Positions 17,725 through 27,244 of a DNA stretch of 64,000 bases are shown piece by piece. The notes under the pieces are model-generated. The model ran no database searches. It worked only from the letters and a program-made list of their open reading frames with translations, and was not told where the DNA came from. The position numbers were made by a program, and so were the translations under genes. Origin of the DNA: Brevibacillus agri (lineage in GTDB: Bacteria; Bacillota; Bacilli; Brevibacillales; Brevibacillaceae); assembly GCF_004117055.1 (NCBI RefSeq), contig NZ_CP026363.1, positions 3,340,001 to 3,404,000 of the forward strand, written 5' to 3'. How positions within the stretch are numbered: position 1 is the first letter of the stretch; every line of letters starts with the position of its first letter.

Positions 17725-17892
17725 ATGCTCAAACGACCAGAGGGTGCTCAGCCTGAGTTGTTACTGCATTTCGAATTTGCTAGAAACAACGGTTATTATC
17801 TGGAGATTAAAGAAGGATATTGGCGGGCCGAAGCATGGAAGGAGGAAGGGCTCAGGCGAATATTAGCCCATGAAAACGAATGGATGCCATGA
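17725..17892 (+). CDS. Short ORF, possible gene fragment
   Basis: 55 codons from ATG 17725, without a ribosome site, ending 59 bases before the nitrilase. The sequence has a protein-like composition (ELLLHFEFARNNGYYLEIKE, WKEEGLRRILAHENEW). A separate frame with GAGGAG and GTG at about 17680 runs into the same region and stops, so a frameshifted small gene is possible. Family not recognised. The rest of 17495-17724 shows no gene. Confidence 0.3.
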   Translation: MLKRPEGAQPELLLHFEFARNNGYYLEIKEGYWRAEAWKEEGLRRILAHENEWMP

Positions 17893-17951
17893 TTGCAACG
17901 CTTTCCCATTATTACTCTGAAAAAATTTAAAAATAAGGGGAACTTACTAAA

Positions 17952-18911
17952 ATGAATAGAAGAGCTATATGTGTAGCAGTTGTCCAATCCGCACCTATTC
18001 TTTTTAACAAGCAATCATCCTTGGACAAAATTGTAAGGATGACGAAGGAAGCTGCTGGAAAAGGAGCGAATTTAGTTGTCTTTCCGGAAGTTTTCTTGCC
18101 GGGTTATCCGAGAGGGTTATACTTTGGTACACGTGTCGGGAGCCGGAATACCGCTGGACGAAGTGACTGGGAACGATACTGGGAAAATTCGATTGACGTA
18201 CCTGGCGTAGAAACGGAGCTTCTAGGTGAGCTTGCCAGAGAGACCGGAGTCTATCTAGCTATAGGCGTCGTGGAACGGGATCGGGAATTCAGTAGAGGAA
18301 CTTTATACAATTCCATTGTGTATATAGGCCCGGACGGGAATGTTCTGGGCAAACACAGAAAACTCGTGCCAACAGGTTCTGAGCGACTGTTATGGGGGCA
18401 AGGGGATGGAAGCACGCTAACGGTCATCGATACTCCCTTCGGAAGAATTGGCGGTTTGATTTGCTGGGAAAATTACATGCCGCTTGCTCGAACAGCCATG
18501 TACGCTCAAGGGATTGACATCTTTATTACTCCTACGGCAGATGCCCGAGACACCTGGCAGGCCACTATACAGCATATTGCCTGTGAAGGGCGTTGCTTTG
18601 TTATTTCCTGCAACCAGTTCGTGACTAAAGATACGTATCCGACAGACTTGGCTTGTTACGATGACATTAGGCAGGACCCCGACATTTTATGCAGAGGGGG
18701 CAGCGCCATCGTTGGACCACTTGGGGAATATATTGTGGAACCTCTTTATAATCAGGAAGGCATTCTGATTGCAAATCTGGATCTTTCCTTGGTCACGCAA
18801 AGCCGATATGATTTCGATGTGGTAGGCCATTACAGTCGTCCTGATGTATTCCAATTAATCGTCAATCGTCAAAAACAGGACATTGTTCGGGTTTCAAAAA
18901 TGGATGAGTGA
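17952..18911 (+). CDS. Nitrilase
   Basis: Hydrolyses organic nitriles to carboxylic acids and ammonia. The 319-residue protein carries the Glu-Lys-Cys triad of true nitrilases: Glu46 (FPEVFLPGYPRG), Lys137 (KHRKLVPTGSERLLWG) and Cys171 (GLICWENYMPLAR). The ERLLWG and CWENYMPL contexts point to nitrilase, not amidase, of the aliphatic or arylacetonitrile group. The start is ATG 17952 with AAGGGGAA. Its codon use and GC are lower than the flanking chromosome and it ends the IS-rich island, so it was probably acquired by transfer. It is intact, unlike its neighbours. Confidence 0.92.
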   Translation: MNRRAICVAVVQSAPILFNKQSSLDKIVRMTKEAAGKGANLVVFPEVFLPGYPRGLYFGTRVGSRNTAGRSDWERYWENSIDVPGVETELLGELARETGVYLAIGVVERDREFSRGTLYNSIVYIGPDGNVLGKHRKLVPTGSERLLWGQGDGSTLTVIDTPFGRIGGLICWENYMPLARTAMYAQGIDIFITPTADARDTWQATIQHIACEGRCFVISCNQFVTKDTYPTDLACYDDIRQDPDILCRGGSAIVGPLGEYIVEPLYNQEGILIANLDLSLVTQSRYDFDVVGHYSRPDVFQLIVNRQKQDIVRVSKMDE

Positions 18912-18985
18912 CGGCATACTGTTTGGAAAGAATTTTTGGAGATTTCTCCCAAAAACTTCCTACTGCCTCCCCCCACACGCACACC

Positions 18986-19017
18986 AAACAGCCGATGCTT
19001 TCTCAGCTCGGCTGTTT
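18986..19017. terminator. Bidirectional terminator between nitrilase and YheC/D-like gene
   Basis: AAACAGCCGA (18986-18995) and TCGGCTGTTT (19008-19017), perfect ten-pair arms between convergent genes. Confidence 0.65.
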
Positions 19018-19035
19018 CCTTCTCTTCCGTCTTCC

Positions 19036-20154
19036 CTACCGACTTGCCACTTTACGCTTCAAAAAAGGCTCCCGTCCTTCGCGCCCCTGCGTTTTTACCA
19101 AATAGAGCGCGTACTCCAGCGGCCGCCGGATCGCCTGTCTGTACTGCTCGGTCGCGCCCATCTCGCGAAAAATTTCCCGCGCGGGCTTTGGGTTCACTTC
19201 GATCAGCCAGGCGCGTCCATCCACGTCAATCCCGATATCCAGCCCAAACTCGACCATGCGGCCAAAATGTTCCTCCAGCGTCAACGCTGTCTGATAGGCC
19301 AGCTCCTCGCAGTCGCGGACAATCCGGGCAGCGTGGTCCTCGCCGAAGCGCGGGCGCAAGAAATTAAACACCGGAACCGCCTTGCCTCCCCCGTGCAGGT
19401 TCGAGGTCGCGCTGCGCTCCCCGCCCACACGGATGCCATGCCCGGTGATGCTCCACTCGCCTTGCCCGGTTTTCTGGATCAACAGCCGCATGTCCACGGC
19501 GCGCGATGGCACCAGTTGCAGATGCAGCCCCTGCTGGACGATAAACTTTTCCTGTCGCGTCCAGCGATCGGCCCAGCGCTGGACGGCGGAAATGTCCGTG
19601 AAAAAGCTCTGGACCTTCGCCCGCTGCTTGTCGCGTCCCAGCAGCCGATAGCCGCCCCCGCGCTTCTCGATGGAAAAAAGATTGCGCCCGCCCGTCCCGT
19701 TCAGCGGCTTGACGTACAGAAACGAATGTTTGCCCAGCATTTGGACGAGGTTTTTTCTGTTATATAACACAGTTTCCGGCAACCAGCGATGCATGCGCGG
19801 ATCGCGGTGCAGCACTTCGTGGACGCGCCACTTGTTTGCCAACCGATTGTTTGCGTATAAAAAATCGCTGGTGCGGCGAAAAGCGACGTAGTCTTTGAAC
19901 GCTTGCGTCGGCGTATAGCGGTAGCGGTCGAACACGGCGTCCGGGCGAGGGAACAGGCGTCCTTGCCATTTGCCCTGCGCATCCAGGACGTATCCTCTCA
20001 CCTGCTTGCCCGAGGCCAGTACATCCTTGGGCGAAAACAAAAAAACGGTGCAGCCCAGTTCTTGTCCTGCCTTGAGCAGTCGCCGGAAATAGGTCGGCTC
20101 TGCGAAGCGTTTGCCCTCCCGCCAAGTCAAGATGCCGATTGTGGGTCGTTTCAT
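19036..20154 (-). CDS. YheC/YheD-like ATP-grasp protein (spore coat-associated)
   Basis: 372 residues. It starts with PTIGILTWREGKRFAEPTYF and has the ATP-grasp core of YheC/YheD proteins: YVKPLNGTGGRNLFSIEK (ATP-binding loop), VDMRLLIQKTGQG, GGGKAVPV and the metal-binding end DIGIDVDGRAWLIEVNPKP. YheC and YheD are spore coat-associated in Bacillus subtilis; the ligase reaction is unknown. The ATG at 20154 is preceded by GGGTGG. It lies upstream of no obvious partner; the next gene on this strand is a pseudouridine synthase 60 bases upstream. Confidence 0.85.
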   Translation of the reverse strand: MKRPTIGILTWREGKRFAEPTYFRRLLKAGQELGCTVFLFSPKDVLASGKQVRGYVLDAQGKWQGRLFPRPDAVFDRYRYTPTQAFKDYVAFRRTSDFLYANNRLANKWRVHEVLHRDPRMHRWLPETVLYNRKNLVQMLGKHSFLYVKPLNGTGGRNLFSIEKRGGGYRLLGRDKQRAKVQSFFTDISAVQRWADRWTRQEKFIVQQGLHLQLVPSRAVDMRLLIQKTGQGEWSITGHGIRVGGERSATSNLHGGGKAVPVFNFLRPRFGEDHAARIVRDCEELAYQTALTLEEHFGRMVEFGLDIGIDVDGRAWLIEVNPKPAREIFREMGATEQYRQAIRRPLEYALYLVKTQGREGREPFLKRKVASR

Positions 20155-20213
20155 TCTTCCACCCTCTCTCGTTTCCTCCTTGGCAGTTTATTCAGCAGCG
20201 GGGCAAATGGCGC

Positions 20214-21122
20214 TTATCGCAGCTTCTTTTCCAAGGCGAGCAGATCGAGCGGAAGCGGCGCGTACGCTTCCACGGCTTCGCCTCCAAACGGATGCGCAAG
20301 CGTGAGAACGGCCGCGTGCAGCGCCTGTCTTTTGACCAGATCGCGCTTGCCGCCGTACAGCTCGTCGCCGAGCAGCGGATGGCCGAGATGGCTCATGTGG
20401 ACGCGAATCTGGTGCGTCCGTCCCGTCTCCAGCCTGCACTCCACCTTTGTCGCGGTCTTGTAGCGCTCCTTGACCTCGTAATGGGTGATCGCGGGGTCGC
20501 CGTTTGGAGCCACTCGTCTGCGTGTCGCATGATACCTGTCCTTGCCGATTGGCTCGTTGATCTTTCCGCTGCCCTTGGCCATTTGCCCCGAGACGAAGGC
20601 GATATACGTCCGCTTGATTTTGCGTTCGCGCAGCATTTCGTCCAGCAAGGCAGACGCCCAGGCGTGCTTGGCGTACAGCACCACCCCGGACGTATCCTGA
20701 TCGAGCCTGTGGACGTGGCGCACCTTCGCTTGCAACCCCGTCCGGAAAAAATGCCCCGACACCAGATGGTCCAGCGTCAGATGATGGTGCGGCTCGGTTG
20801 GATGCAACAGCATGCCCGAAGGCTTGTTTACGATTAACAGATGGTCGTCTTCATACAACACTTGCAGCGACTCGCTGGCAGGCGCAAGCCCCAGCGGCTC
20901 CGGCGGACACATTCGCAGGCGAATCTCTTGCCCCTCTCTTACCGGCACATGCTGGGCGACAGGTGCGCCGTCTACGAGCACTTCTTTATGCTGAAACAAA
21001 AGATGGACCTGCTTGCGCGGCAACTTCCACACCTCGCGCAGCAGGTTCCCGATCGGGATGGCGTCGTCGTCCGCCTGCAAGCGGGCAACGAGCCATTCTC
21101 CTTCCTTTTTCATCGATCGCAT
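20214..21122 (-). CDS. RluA-family pseudouridine synthase (RluD-like)
   Basis: Isomerises uridine to pseudouridine in rRNA or tRNA. The 302-residue protein has an N-terminal S4-like part (KQVHLLFQHKEVLVDG), the catalytic motif HVHRLDQDTSGVVL with the active-site Asp, and RLETGRTHQIRVHM. The start ATG 21122 follows CAGGAG; the frame extends to 21155 without a site and would reach into the thioredoxin gene. It belongs to the RluA/C/D group; the target position cannot be read from sequence. Confidence 0.9.
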   Translation of the reverse strand: MRSMKKEGEWLVARLQADDDAIPIGNLLREVWKLPRKQVHLLFQHKEVLVDGAPVAQHVPVREGQEIRLRMCPPEPLGLAPASESLQVLYEDDHLLIVNKPSGMLLHPTEPHHHLTLDHLVSGHFFRTGLQAKVRHVHRLDQDTSGVVLYAKHAWASALLDEMLRERKIKRTYIAFVSGQMAKGSGKINEPIGKDRYHATRRRVAPNGDPAITHYEVKERYKTATKVECRLETGRTHQIRVHMSHLGHPLLGDELYGGKRDLVKRQALHAAVLTLAHPFGGEAVEAYAPLPLDLLALEKKLR

Positions 21123-21151
21123 GGTCAATCTCCTGCCTTGTGTTCGTGCTG

Positions 21152-21499
21152 TCACGCCTCTGTGAGTCCGCTATTCACCTGAACGGCGCGGTCGAGAAAA
21201 TGCTCGATCTCCTCGCGGCTTTTTCCGAGCTTGCTGACGAAGCGGATCAGTTCTTTGCCCTGGCTGAACGCGATGAAGCTGGGGATTCCGAACACATCGT
21301 ATTTCTGCGACAGGTCTGGCAGCGTATCGCGATTGACCGCAACCATGTCCAACTGGTCTTTATACTTTTCTTCGACTTCCGGCATGAACGGATCAATCCG
21401 GTGGCAATCCGGGCACCAATCGGTGAAAAACTTCACCACAACGGGCTTGCTGGAAGCAATCGCCTGTTCAAATTCTGCTTCTGTCTTGATTTCTCTCAT
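21152..21499 (-). CDS. Thioredoxin-like protein
   Basis: 115 residues with the thioredoxin fold: [18 protein letters not shown] with active-site WCPDC, and the cis-Pro in [13 protein letters not shown]. The redox site differs from canonical WCGPC, as in YtpP-like thioredoxins of bacilli. The start ATG 21499 lies after GGAAGGAAG; a longer frame to 21580 has no site. It is followed within 30 bases by the pseudouridine synthase on the same strand, likely an operon. Confidence 0.88.
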   Translation of the reverse strand: MREIKTEAEFEQAIASSKPVVVKFFTDWCPDCHRIDPFMPEVEEKYKDQLDMVAVNRDTLPDLSQKYDVFGIPSFIAFSQGKELIRFVSKLGKSREEIEHFLDRAVQVNSGLTEA

Positions 21500-21592
21500 T
21501 TCGGGATCTTCCTTCCTACCTAGAATGATTTGGCAATAGTGTAGCACAAAAAATGCGCGTTTGTCGCACGAGGCCGACACTTCTCCTGTAAG

Positions 21593-22480
21593 CTACAGGG
21601 CGCCGCCCTGCTCCACCAAACATCGCACAAACGCTTCTGCCGGGCGAGACAGCGGCTTGTCCTTGCGATAGGCGACGACGAGCGTCCGATACGGCCTTGT
21701 CGCAAGCCGCACGTAAACAGGCGGCTCCAGCGTGCCCGGCGCGAGCGTAATCATTTTCGGCGCAAACGACAGCCCCATCCCCGCCGCCACGAGCGACTGG
21801 ACTGTCTGGATGTTGGTGCTCTCAAACACGATGCGCGGACGGAAGCCAGCCTGCTCGCACAGCCGCAGAGAGATCGTCCTAAAGCCTTGGCCTTCCTTGA
21901 GCAAAATAAACGGTTGATCCGCAATCTCCGCCAGGTCTACCTCCTTTTTGCCCGCCAAAGGATGCTGCGGTGGAACCGCGAGAAAAATTTCTTCATTGAT
22001 GGCCGGGATGATCGCAAGCGAAGGATCGCTGATCGGCATCGTCAGCAGGCTGACATCTATTTTGCCCCGCACGAGCAATTGCTCCAGATGGCTGGACGTT
22101 TCCTCCATCAGTTGCAGTTCGACTCCCGGGAACTGCTTGGTAAACGTCGGCAGTACGCGCGGCAGCACATACGCGCCTGTAATCGGCAGGCTGCCTACCA
22201 AAAGCCGTCCGCTCTCTCCGACCGCATAAGCGCGCATCTCCCGCTCCAGCCCTTCGGACATGTCCACGAGCGTTTGCGCGACCTGCACGAACCGTTGGCC
22301 CGCATCCGTCAGCTCCACATGCTGGGGCAAACGATGGAACAGGCTGACCCCGAGTATTTTTTCCAGTTTGGCAATCTGCTGGCTAAGCGACGGCTGAGCC
22401 AGATGCAAACGGTTGGCTGCCCGCGAAAAGCTGCGTTCCTCCGCAACCGCAAGCACATAACGAATCTGTCGTAACTCCAT
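21593..22480 (-). CDS. LysR-family transcriptional regulator
   Basis: 295 residues. The N-terminal winged helix is standard (MELRQIRYVLAVAEERSFSR, AQPSLSQQIAKLEK, SLFHRLPQHVELTDAG). The C-terminal effector domain (about 90-290) resembles CysB/CbbR-type sensors (GYVLPRVLP-like start, GMGLSFAPKM). ATG 22480 follows GGGAGG. It is divergent from leuC, 115 bases away, with a dyad T-N11-A site between them (22493-22507). By the usual logic of this family it regulates itself and probably leuCD; this is an inference. Confidence 0.9.
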   Translation of the reverse strand: MELRQIRYVLAVAEERSFSRAANRLHLAQPSLSQQIAKLEKILGVSLFHRLPQHVELTDAGQRFVQVAQTLVDMSEGLEREMRAYAVGESGRLLVGSLPITGAYVLPRVLPTFTKQFPGVELQLMEETSSHLEQLLVRGKIDVSLLTMPISDPSLAIIPAINEEIFLAVPPQHPLAGKKEVDLAEIADQPFILLKEGQGFRTISLRLCEQAGFRPRIVFESTNIQTVQSLVAAGMGLSFAPKMITLAPGTLEPPVYVRLATRPYRTLVVAYRKDKPLSRPAEAFVRCLVEQGGAL

Positions 22481-22492
22481 AAAAACCTCCCG

Positions 22493-22507
22493 ATAGGCAA
22501 AAGCTAT
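22493..22507. promoter_or_regulatory. Candidate LysR-type operator (T-N11-A dyad)
   Basis: ATAGGCAAAAGCTAT has dyad ends ATAG/CTAT and fits T-N11-A. It lies 13 bases before the LysR gene start and 89 before leuC. Confidence 0.45.
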
Positions 22508-22529
22508 CCTTCTCATAATTATTATATCT

Positions 22530-22558
22530 TTGAACTATTTCCTTTGCCATGATACAAC
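22530..22558 (+). promoter_or_regulatory. Possible leuCD promoter
   Basis: TTGAAC (22530-22535) and TACAAC (22553-22558), 17-base spacer. The -10 is poor, in keeping with activator dependence. Confidence 0.4.
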
Positions 22559-22595
22559 CTTGTTAAGAGTTTTCGCACGAAGGAGGAAATCATTG

Positions 22596-24026
22596 ATGAA
22601 ACCCCGCACGATGTTTGAAAAGATTTGGGACAATCACGTGATTCACGAGGAAGCCGGCAAGCCGACCTTGTTGTACATCGACCTGCACCTGGTGCACGAG
22701 GTCACTTCCCCGCAGGCGTTTGAAGGACTCCGCCTGGCTGGCCGCAAAGTACGCCGTCCTGAGCTGACTTTTGCCACCATGGACCACAACGTGCCGACAG
22801 CGGACCGCTTCAATGTCAAAGACCCGATCTCCCGCCAGCAAATGGAGACGCTGACCGAAAACTGCCGCGAATTTGGCATTACGCTCGCTGACCTGAACAG
22901 CCCGGACCAAGGGATCGTCCACGTCATCGGCCCGGAGCTTGGCCTGACCCACCCCGGCAAAACGATCGTGTGCGGCGACAGCCACACTTCTACGCACGGT
23001 GCTTTCGGCGCTCTCGCCTTCGGAATCGGAACGAGCGAGGTCGAACACGTTCTCGCGACACAGTGTCTGCCGCAGTTGAAGCCAAAAACGATGGAAGTCC
23101 GCGTGAACGGCGAGCTGCCCTTTGGCGTCAGCGCAAAAGACTTAATTTTGGCGATTATCGCAAAATACGGAACTGATTTTGCTACCGGCTATGTCGTGGA
23201 ATATACGGGCGAAGCCATCCGCAAGCTGACGATGGAAGAGCGCATGACCGTCTGCAACATGACGATCGAGGGTGGAGCACGCGCCGGGCTGATCGCTCCG
23301 GACCAGACGACGTTCGACTACCTGAAAGGCAGACGCTACGTTCCGCAAGGCGAAGATTTCCTCGCAGCCGTAGAAGCGTGGAAGCAACTGTGCACCGATG
23401 AAGGCGCAACCTACGACACCTGTGTCGAAATCGACGCGGCTACCATCGCGCCGCAAGTGACCTGGGGAACAAGCCCTGGCATGGGCACCAACATTACCAG
23501 CACCGTTCCAGACCCCGAGTCTTTTGAAACAGCGGCACAACGCAAAGCGGCTCAAGACGCGCTCGCCTACATGGATTTGGCTCCAGGCACGCCGATGAGC
23601 GAAATCAAGATCGACCGCGTCTTCATCGGCTCCTGTACAAACGGTCGGATCGAAGACTTGCGCAAAGCAGCGGAAGTGGCAAAAGGACGCAAAGTCTCCC
23701 CTAACGTGCACGCCATGGTCGTCCCTGGTTCCCAGGCTGTCAAGCAGTTGGCAGAAGAAGAAGGCTTGCACCTCATCTTCCAGGAAGCCGGCTTTGACTG
23801 GCGCGAATCCGGCTGTTCCATGTGCCTCGCGATGAACCCGGATGTCCTGTCGGAAGGAGAGCGCTGCGCTTCTACCTCCAACCGCAACTTCGAAGGCCGC
23901 CAGGGCCGCGGCGGACGCACGCACCTGGTCAGCCCGGAAATGGCGGCAGCGGCAGCGATTGCAGGCCACTTCGTAGACGTACGTGAATGGAAAAGAGAGA
24001 GCGTAAGCAAGGAGGTATTCCAATGA
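22596..24026 (+). CDS. leuC: 3-isopropylmalate dehydratase large subunit
   Basis: Leucine biosynthesis: with LeuD it isomerises 2-isopropylmalate to 3-isopropylmalate. The 476-residue protein is an aconitase-type iron-sulfur enzyme. It has [19 protein letters not shown] (about 125-143) and the Fe-S cysteines in [13 protein letters not shown] and [14 protein letters not shown] 22596 follows AAGGAGGAA; the frame is open 66 bases further but without a site. The stop overlaps the start of leuD by 4 bases (ATGA). leuA and leuB are not in the window. Confidence 0.97.
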   Translation: MKPRTMFEKIWDNHVIHEEAGKPTLLYIDLHLVHEVTSPQAFEGLRLAGRKVRRPELTFATMDHNVPTADRFNVKDPISRQQMETLTENCREFGITLADLNSPDQGIVHVIGPELGLTHPGKTIVCGDSHTSTHGAFGALAFGIGTSEVEHVLATQCLPQLKPKTMEVRVNGELPFGVSAKDLILAIIAKYGTDFATGYVVEYTGEAIRKLTMEERMTVCNMTIEGGARAGLIAPDQTTFDYLKGRRYVPQGEDFLAAVEAWKQLCTDEGATYDTCVEIDAATIAPQVTWGTSPGMGTNITSTVPDPESFETAAQRKAAQDALAYMDLAPGTPMSEIKIDRVFIGSCTNGRIEDLRKAAEVAKGRKVSPNVHAMVVPGSQAVKQLAEEEGLHLIFQEAGFDWRESGCSMCLAMNPDVLSEGERCASTSNRNFEGRQGRGGRTHLVSPEMAAAAAIAGHFVDVREWKRESVSKEVFQ

Positions 24027-24616
24027 ACCCATTTGTCGTCCATACCGGACTGGTCGCACCATTGGACCGTGTCAACGTAGATACAGACGCCATCATCCCG
24101 AAACAGTTCCTCAAGCGCATCGAACGCAGCGGCTTTGGCCAGTTTTTGTTCTACGAATGGCGCTTTGCGGCCGATGGCACGCCGATTGACTCGTTTATTT
24201 TGAACACGCCAGCGTACAAAGATTCGACCGTGCTGCTCGCTCGCAACAACTTCGGCTGCGGCTCGTCGCGCGAGCACGCTCCCTGGGCCTTGCTGGACTA
24301 CGGCTTCCGCTGTGTGATCGCTCCGTCGTTTGCGGACATTTTTTACAACAACTGCTTCAAAAACGGCATCCTGCCGATCAAGCTCAGCGAAGAACAGGTA
24401 GATGAACTGTTCCAGCGCGCGCAAAGCCGCGAAAATTACGAGCTGACCATTGACCTTAAGGAGCAGGTAGTGCGCGACAGCGAAGGTCTGTCCTACCCGT
24501 TCGAGGTCGATCCGTATCGCCGCTACTGCCTGCTGAACGGCCTCGACGATATCGGCATCACGTTGCAGTACGAAGACAAAATCGCCGCTTACGAGGCAAG
24601 CCGTCAAGCTCGTTAA
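24023..24616 (+). CDS. leuD: 3-isopropylmalate dehydratase small subunit
   Basis: Partner of LeuC; carries the swivelling domain that completes the active site. 197 residues from ATG 24023, preceded by AAGGAGG inside the end of leuC and translationally coupled by the ATGA overlap. Motifs: [28 protein letters not shown] and [16 protein letters not shown]. Followed by a strong terminator, so leuCD is a two-gene unit. Confidence 0.97.
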   Translation: MNPFVVHTGLVAPLDRVNVDTDAIIPKQFLKRIERSGFGQFLFYEWRFAADGTPIDSFILNTPAYKDSTVLLARNNFGCGSSREHAPWALLDYGFRCVIAPSFADIFYNNCFKNGILPIKLSEEQVDELFQRAQSRENYELTIDLKEQVVRDSEGLSYPFEVDPYRRYCLLNGLDDIGITLQYEDKIAAYEASRQAR

Positions 24617-24650
24617 GCTGGCCCACGAAAAAAAGTCCGTCTCATAGCGA

Positions 24651-24688
24651 AGCGAAGGCATGCAAGCTGTTCATGCCTTCGCTTTTTT
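24651..24688 (+). terminator. Terminator after leuCD
   Basis: AGCGAAGGCATG and CATGCCTTCGCT, 12 perfect pairs with a nine-base loop, then six T. Confidence 0.9.
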
Positions 24689-24844
24689 GCTTGGATCCGC
24701 TGTTTTCCCCCGATGGGGCACCAAGGTCGGACGGAGGTTCGCATCCCCCCGCCTCCACCAACCGATGGGGGGAGACTGTCACATGCACGGGGCCATGCGA
24801 CCCGCGCGGCCGCTTCGGCGTGCCGTCATCACGTACGGCAACTG

Positions 24845-25357
24845 TCAATCGTGCAACAGCATGTACATATGCGTCTCGTCGACGTAGCGCTCCCCTGTTT
24901 TCAACGCCCGTTTTTCCAAGCCGTACGGCAAAAAGCCCATTTTTTCGTAAAAGCGCACCGCGCCGGGGTTTGTCGTGACAACGGCAAGCTGTACCTGGTC
25001 GATGTCGCCCCGCTGTCTCAAATAGGCCAGCTCTTCTTGCATCAGCGCGGCCGCAACACCTGTTCCGCGATGCGCTTCGCGGACGTACATGGATACGACG
25101 GAAGCTTTGTGTCTCGCTTTCAGTCCGCGGTGCCGGAAATAGCCGATGATGCCCGCCAGCTCGCCCCCGACAAAAGCGCCGAAATAGCCGCTGTCGCCCT
25201 CAGGCCCCTGGGAAAGCCGTTCCTGCCATTCGGCCATCGGGCGCTTGATTTCCTCTTCATAGGTGGCGCCGAACGCGTCCGGGTCGGTTTGCAGCCCTTC
25301 CAACCTTACTTTGACGAACGCTTCTGTATCCTCTGGTCCCAATCGTCGAACTTCCAT
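24845..25357 (-). CDS. GNAT-family acetyltransferase
   Basis: 170 residues from ATG 25357 with a GGAGAGGGG site. It has the N-terminal EVRRLGPEDTEAFVKVRLEG, the acetyl-CoA loop in VREAHRGTGVAAALMQEELA, and the motif B block VTTNPGAVRFYEKMGFLPYG. Resembles YkwB/PhnO-type acetyltransferases; substrate unknown. The gene stands alone between the leuCD terminator and the acyl-CoA synthetase. The 24689-24844 stretch holds nothing recognisable. Confidence 0.85.
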   Translation of the reverse strand: MEVRRLGPEDTEAFVKVRLEGLQTDPDAFGATYEEEIKRPMAEWQERLSQGPEGDSGYFGAFVGGELAGIIGYFRHRGLKARHKASVVSMYVREAHRGTGVAAALMQEELAYLRQRGDIDQVQLAVVTTNPGAVRFYEKMGFLPYGLEKRALKTGERYVDETHMYMLLHD

Positions 25358-25429
25358 CTTTTGCTTCCCCTCTCCTAGCATTTCCACTCATCATAGTAAA
25401 GAGTTGCTAGGTTGTAAAGGATTGCCACA

Positions 25430-25456
25430 ACAAAACGCCAGGAAAATATCCTGGCG
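25430..25456 (-). terminator. Terminator after the acyl-CoA synthetase
   Basis: Minus strand: CGCCAGG, loop ATATTTT, CCTGGCG, then TTTTG. Confidence 0.75.
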
Positions 25457-25466
25457 CTTCGTTTGC

Positions 25467-27125
25467 TTACGCTAGCTCGGTCTGGGCGGGATCTGTGAGG
25501 CCAAACGTCGCCAGCGCCTGTTCACGCAGCTTGAATTTTTGAATTTTGCCGGACGCCGTCATCGGGTATTCGTCCACAAACTGAATGTAGCGCGGCGTCT
25601 TGAAGCGGGCGATTTTTCCTTCGCAGTATGCCAGCACTTCCTCCTCGGTCAATGTCTCTCCCGGCTTGACGCGGATGCAGGCCAGCACCTGCTCGCCGTA
25701 TTTGGCATCCGGCACGCCGACGATCTGGACGTCTAATATTTTCGGATGAGTGTACAAAAACTCCTCGACTTCGCGCGGGTAGATGTTTTCGCCGCCGCGA
25801 ATAATCATGTCCTTCAGCCTGCCTGTAATCCGGTAATACCCTTCCTCGTCTACGGTCGCCAAGTCTCCGGTATGCAGCCAGCCCTCTTCGTCGATCGCCT
25901 TTGCCGTCTGGTCCGGCATGTTGTAGTAGCCTTTCATCACCAAATACCCGCGCGTGCACAGTTCGCCCTGTACACCAGGGGGGACAATCTCTCCCGTAGC
26001 GGGGTTGATGATTTTCGCCTCGACCCCTTCGTGCAGCCGGCCGACGGTCGATACCTTGCGCTCGATGGAATCCTCCGGCCGCGTCTGGGTGATGACAGGC
26101 GAAGACTCGGTCTGTCCGTAGGCGATCGTAATGTCGCGAATGCCCATTTTGTCCACGACTTTTTTCATCACCTCGATCGGGCACAAGGACCCGGCCATAA
26201 TGCCCGTGCGCAGCGAGCTGAGGTCGCGCTGTTCAAAAGTCGGATGGTTCAGCTCCGCGATGAACATCGTTGGCACCCCGTACAGCGCCGTGCAGCGCTC
26301 GGCTTCGACAATCGACAGCACCAGCCCCGGATCAAAGGCGATGACCGGAACCATCGTCGCTCCCGTCGCAACGCAGGCGAGCGTGCCCATCACGCAGCCG
26401 AAGCAGTGGAAAAACGGCACCGGGATGCAGACGCGATCGTCTACCCCCAGTCCCTGACATTCCGCGACCTTGATCGCGTTGTTGACGATGTTGACGTGGG
26501 ACAGCATGACGCCTTTCGGAAAGCCTGTCGTGCCGGACGTGTACTGCATGTTGATGACGTCATCGAAAGACAGCGACTCCTGGCGCAAACGCTGTTCTTC
26601 CTCGCTGACCAGCTCGGCTCGCTCCAGCAAGTCTTTCCATAAAAACATGCCGGGCTGGCGCTCTTCGCCCAAGTAGACGACATTTCGCAAGTTCGGCAAC
26701 CGCTTGGACACGAGAGCGCCGGGCTCGCACGTCGCAAGCTCCGGACAAATTTCCCGGATCATCTCCAGGTAGTTGGCGTCGCGATAGCCGTCGATCAAAA
26801 GCAATGTCGTCGACTCCGACTGGCGCAGCAAATATTCCAGCTCGTGAACGCGATAGCTCGTGTTGACCGTCACCAGCACCCCGCCCATCTTGGCCGTCGC
26901 AAATTGCGAAATGACCCACTCCGGTACATTGGTGGCCCAGATGGCGATGTTTTCGCCTTTTTGAATCCCGAGCGACATGAAGCCTCGTGCCGCCCGGTTG
27001 CACACCTCCTGAAACTGGGCGAACGAATAGCGGAGCGATCGCTCCTGATAGACCAACGCTTCCTTGTCCCGATACAGTCTGGCTGCCTCATCCAGCAAGT
27101 TGCCAATCGTAATCATTCGCAGCAT
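25467..27125 (-). CDS. Acyl-CoA synthetase (AMP-forming, YngI-like)
   Basis: Activates a carboxylic acid, probably a fatty acid, to its CoA thioester through an acyl-adenylate. The 552-residue protein has the adenylate-forming signature [16 protein letters not shown] (195-210), AYGQTESSP, the TGD motif in [32 protein letters not shown] and the C-terminal catalytic lysine in TASGKIQKF. It is close to Bacillus YngI and the medium/long-chain ligases. ATG 27125 follows GGAGGTG. Monocistronic with its own terminator; chain length preference unknown. Confidence 0.92.
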   Translation of the reverse strand: MLRMITIGNLLDEAARLYRDKEALVYQERSLRYSFAQFQEVCNRAARGFMSLGIQKGENIAIWATNVPEWVISQFATAKMGGVLVTVNTSYRVHELEYLLRQSESTTLLLIDGYRDANYLEMIREICPELATCEPGALVSKRLPNLRNVVYLGEERQPGMFLWKDLLERAELVSEEEQRLRQESLSFDDVINMQYTSGTTGFPKGVMLSHVNIVNNAIKVAECQGLGVDDRVCIPVPFFHCFGCVMGTLACVATGATMVPVIAFDPGLVLSIVEAERCTALYGVPTMFIAELNHPTFEQRDLSSLRTGIMAGSLCPIEVMKKVVDKMGIRDITIAYGQTESSPVITQTRPEDSIERKVSTVGRLHEGVEAKIINPATGEIVPPGVQGELCTRGYLVMKGYYNMPDQTAKAIDEEGWLHTGDLATVDEEGYYRITGRLKDMIIRGGENIYPREVEEFLYTHPKILDVQIVGVPDAKYGEQVLACIRVKPGETLTEEEVLAYCEGKIARFKTPRYIQFVDEYPMTASGKIQKFKLREQALATFGLTDPAQTELA

Positions 27126-27204
27126 ACAAGCACCTCCAAAACATTCAGACTATTCCATCTTTATTAACTAGGATTCGTTCCTTCCCATCATATTCCTTCT
27201 CGAT

Positions 27205-27239
27205 AGAAAAAAGAAAAGCGTCCCCCAATCGGAACGCTT
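27205..27239 (-). terminator. Terminator
   Basis: Minus strand: AAGCGTTCC, loop, GGGGACGCTTTTCTTTTTT. Confidence 0.7.
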
Positions 27240-27244
27240 CCCGT

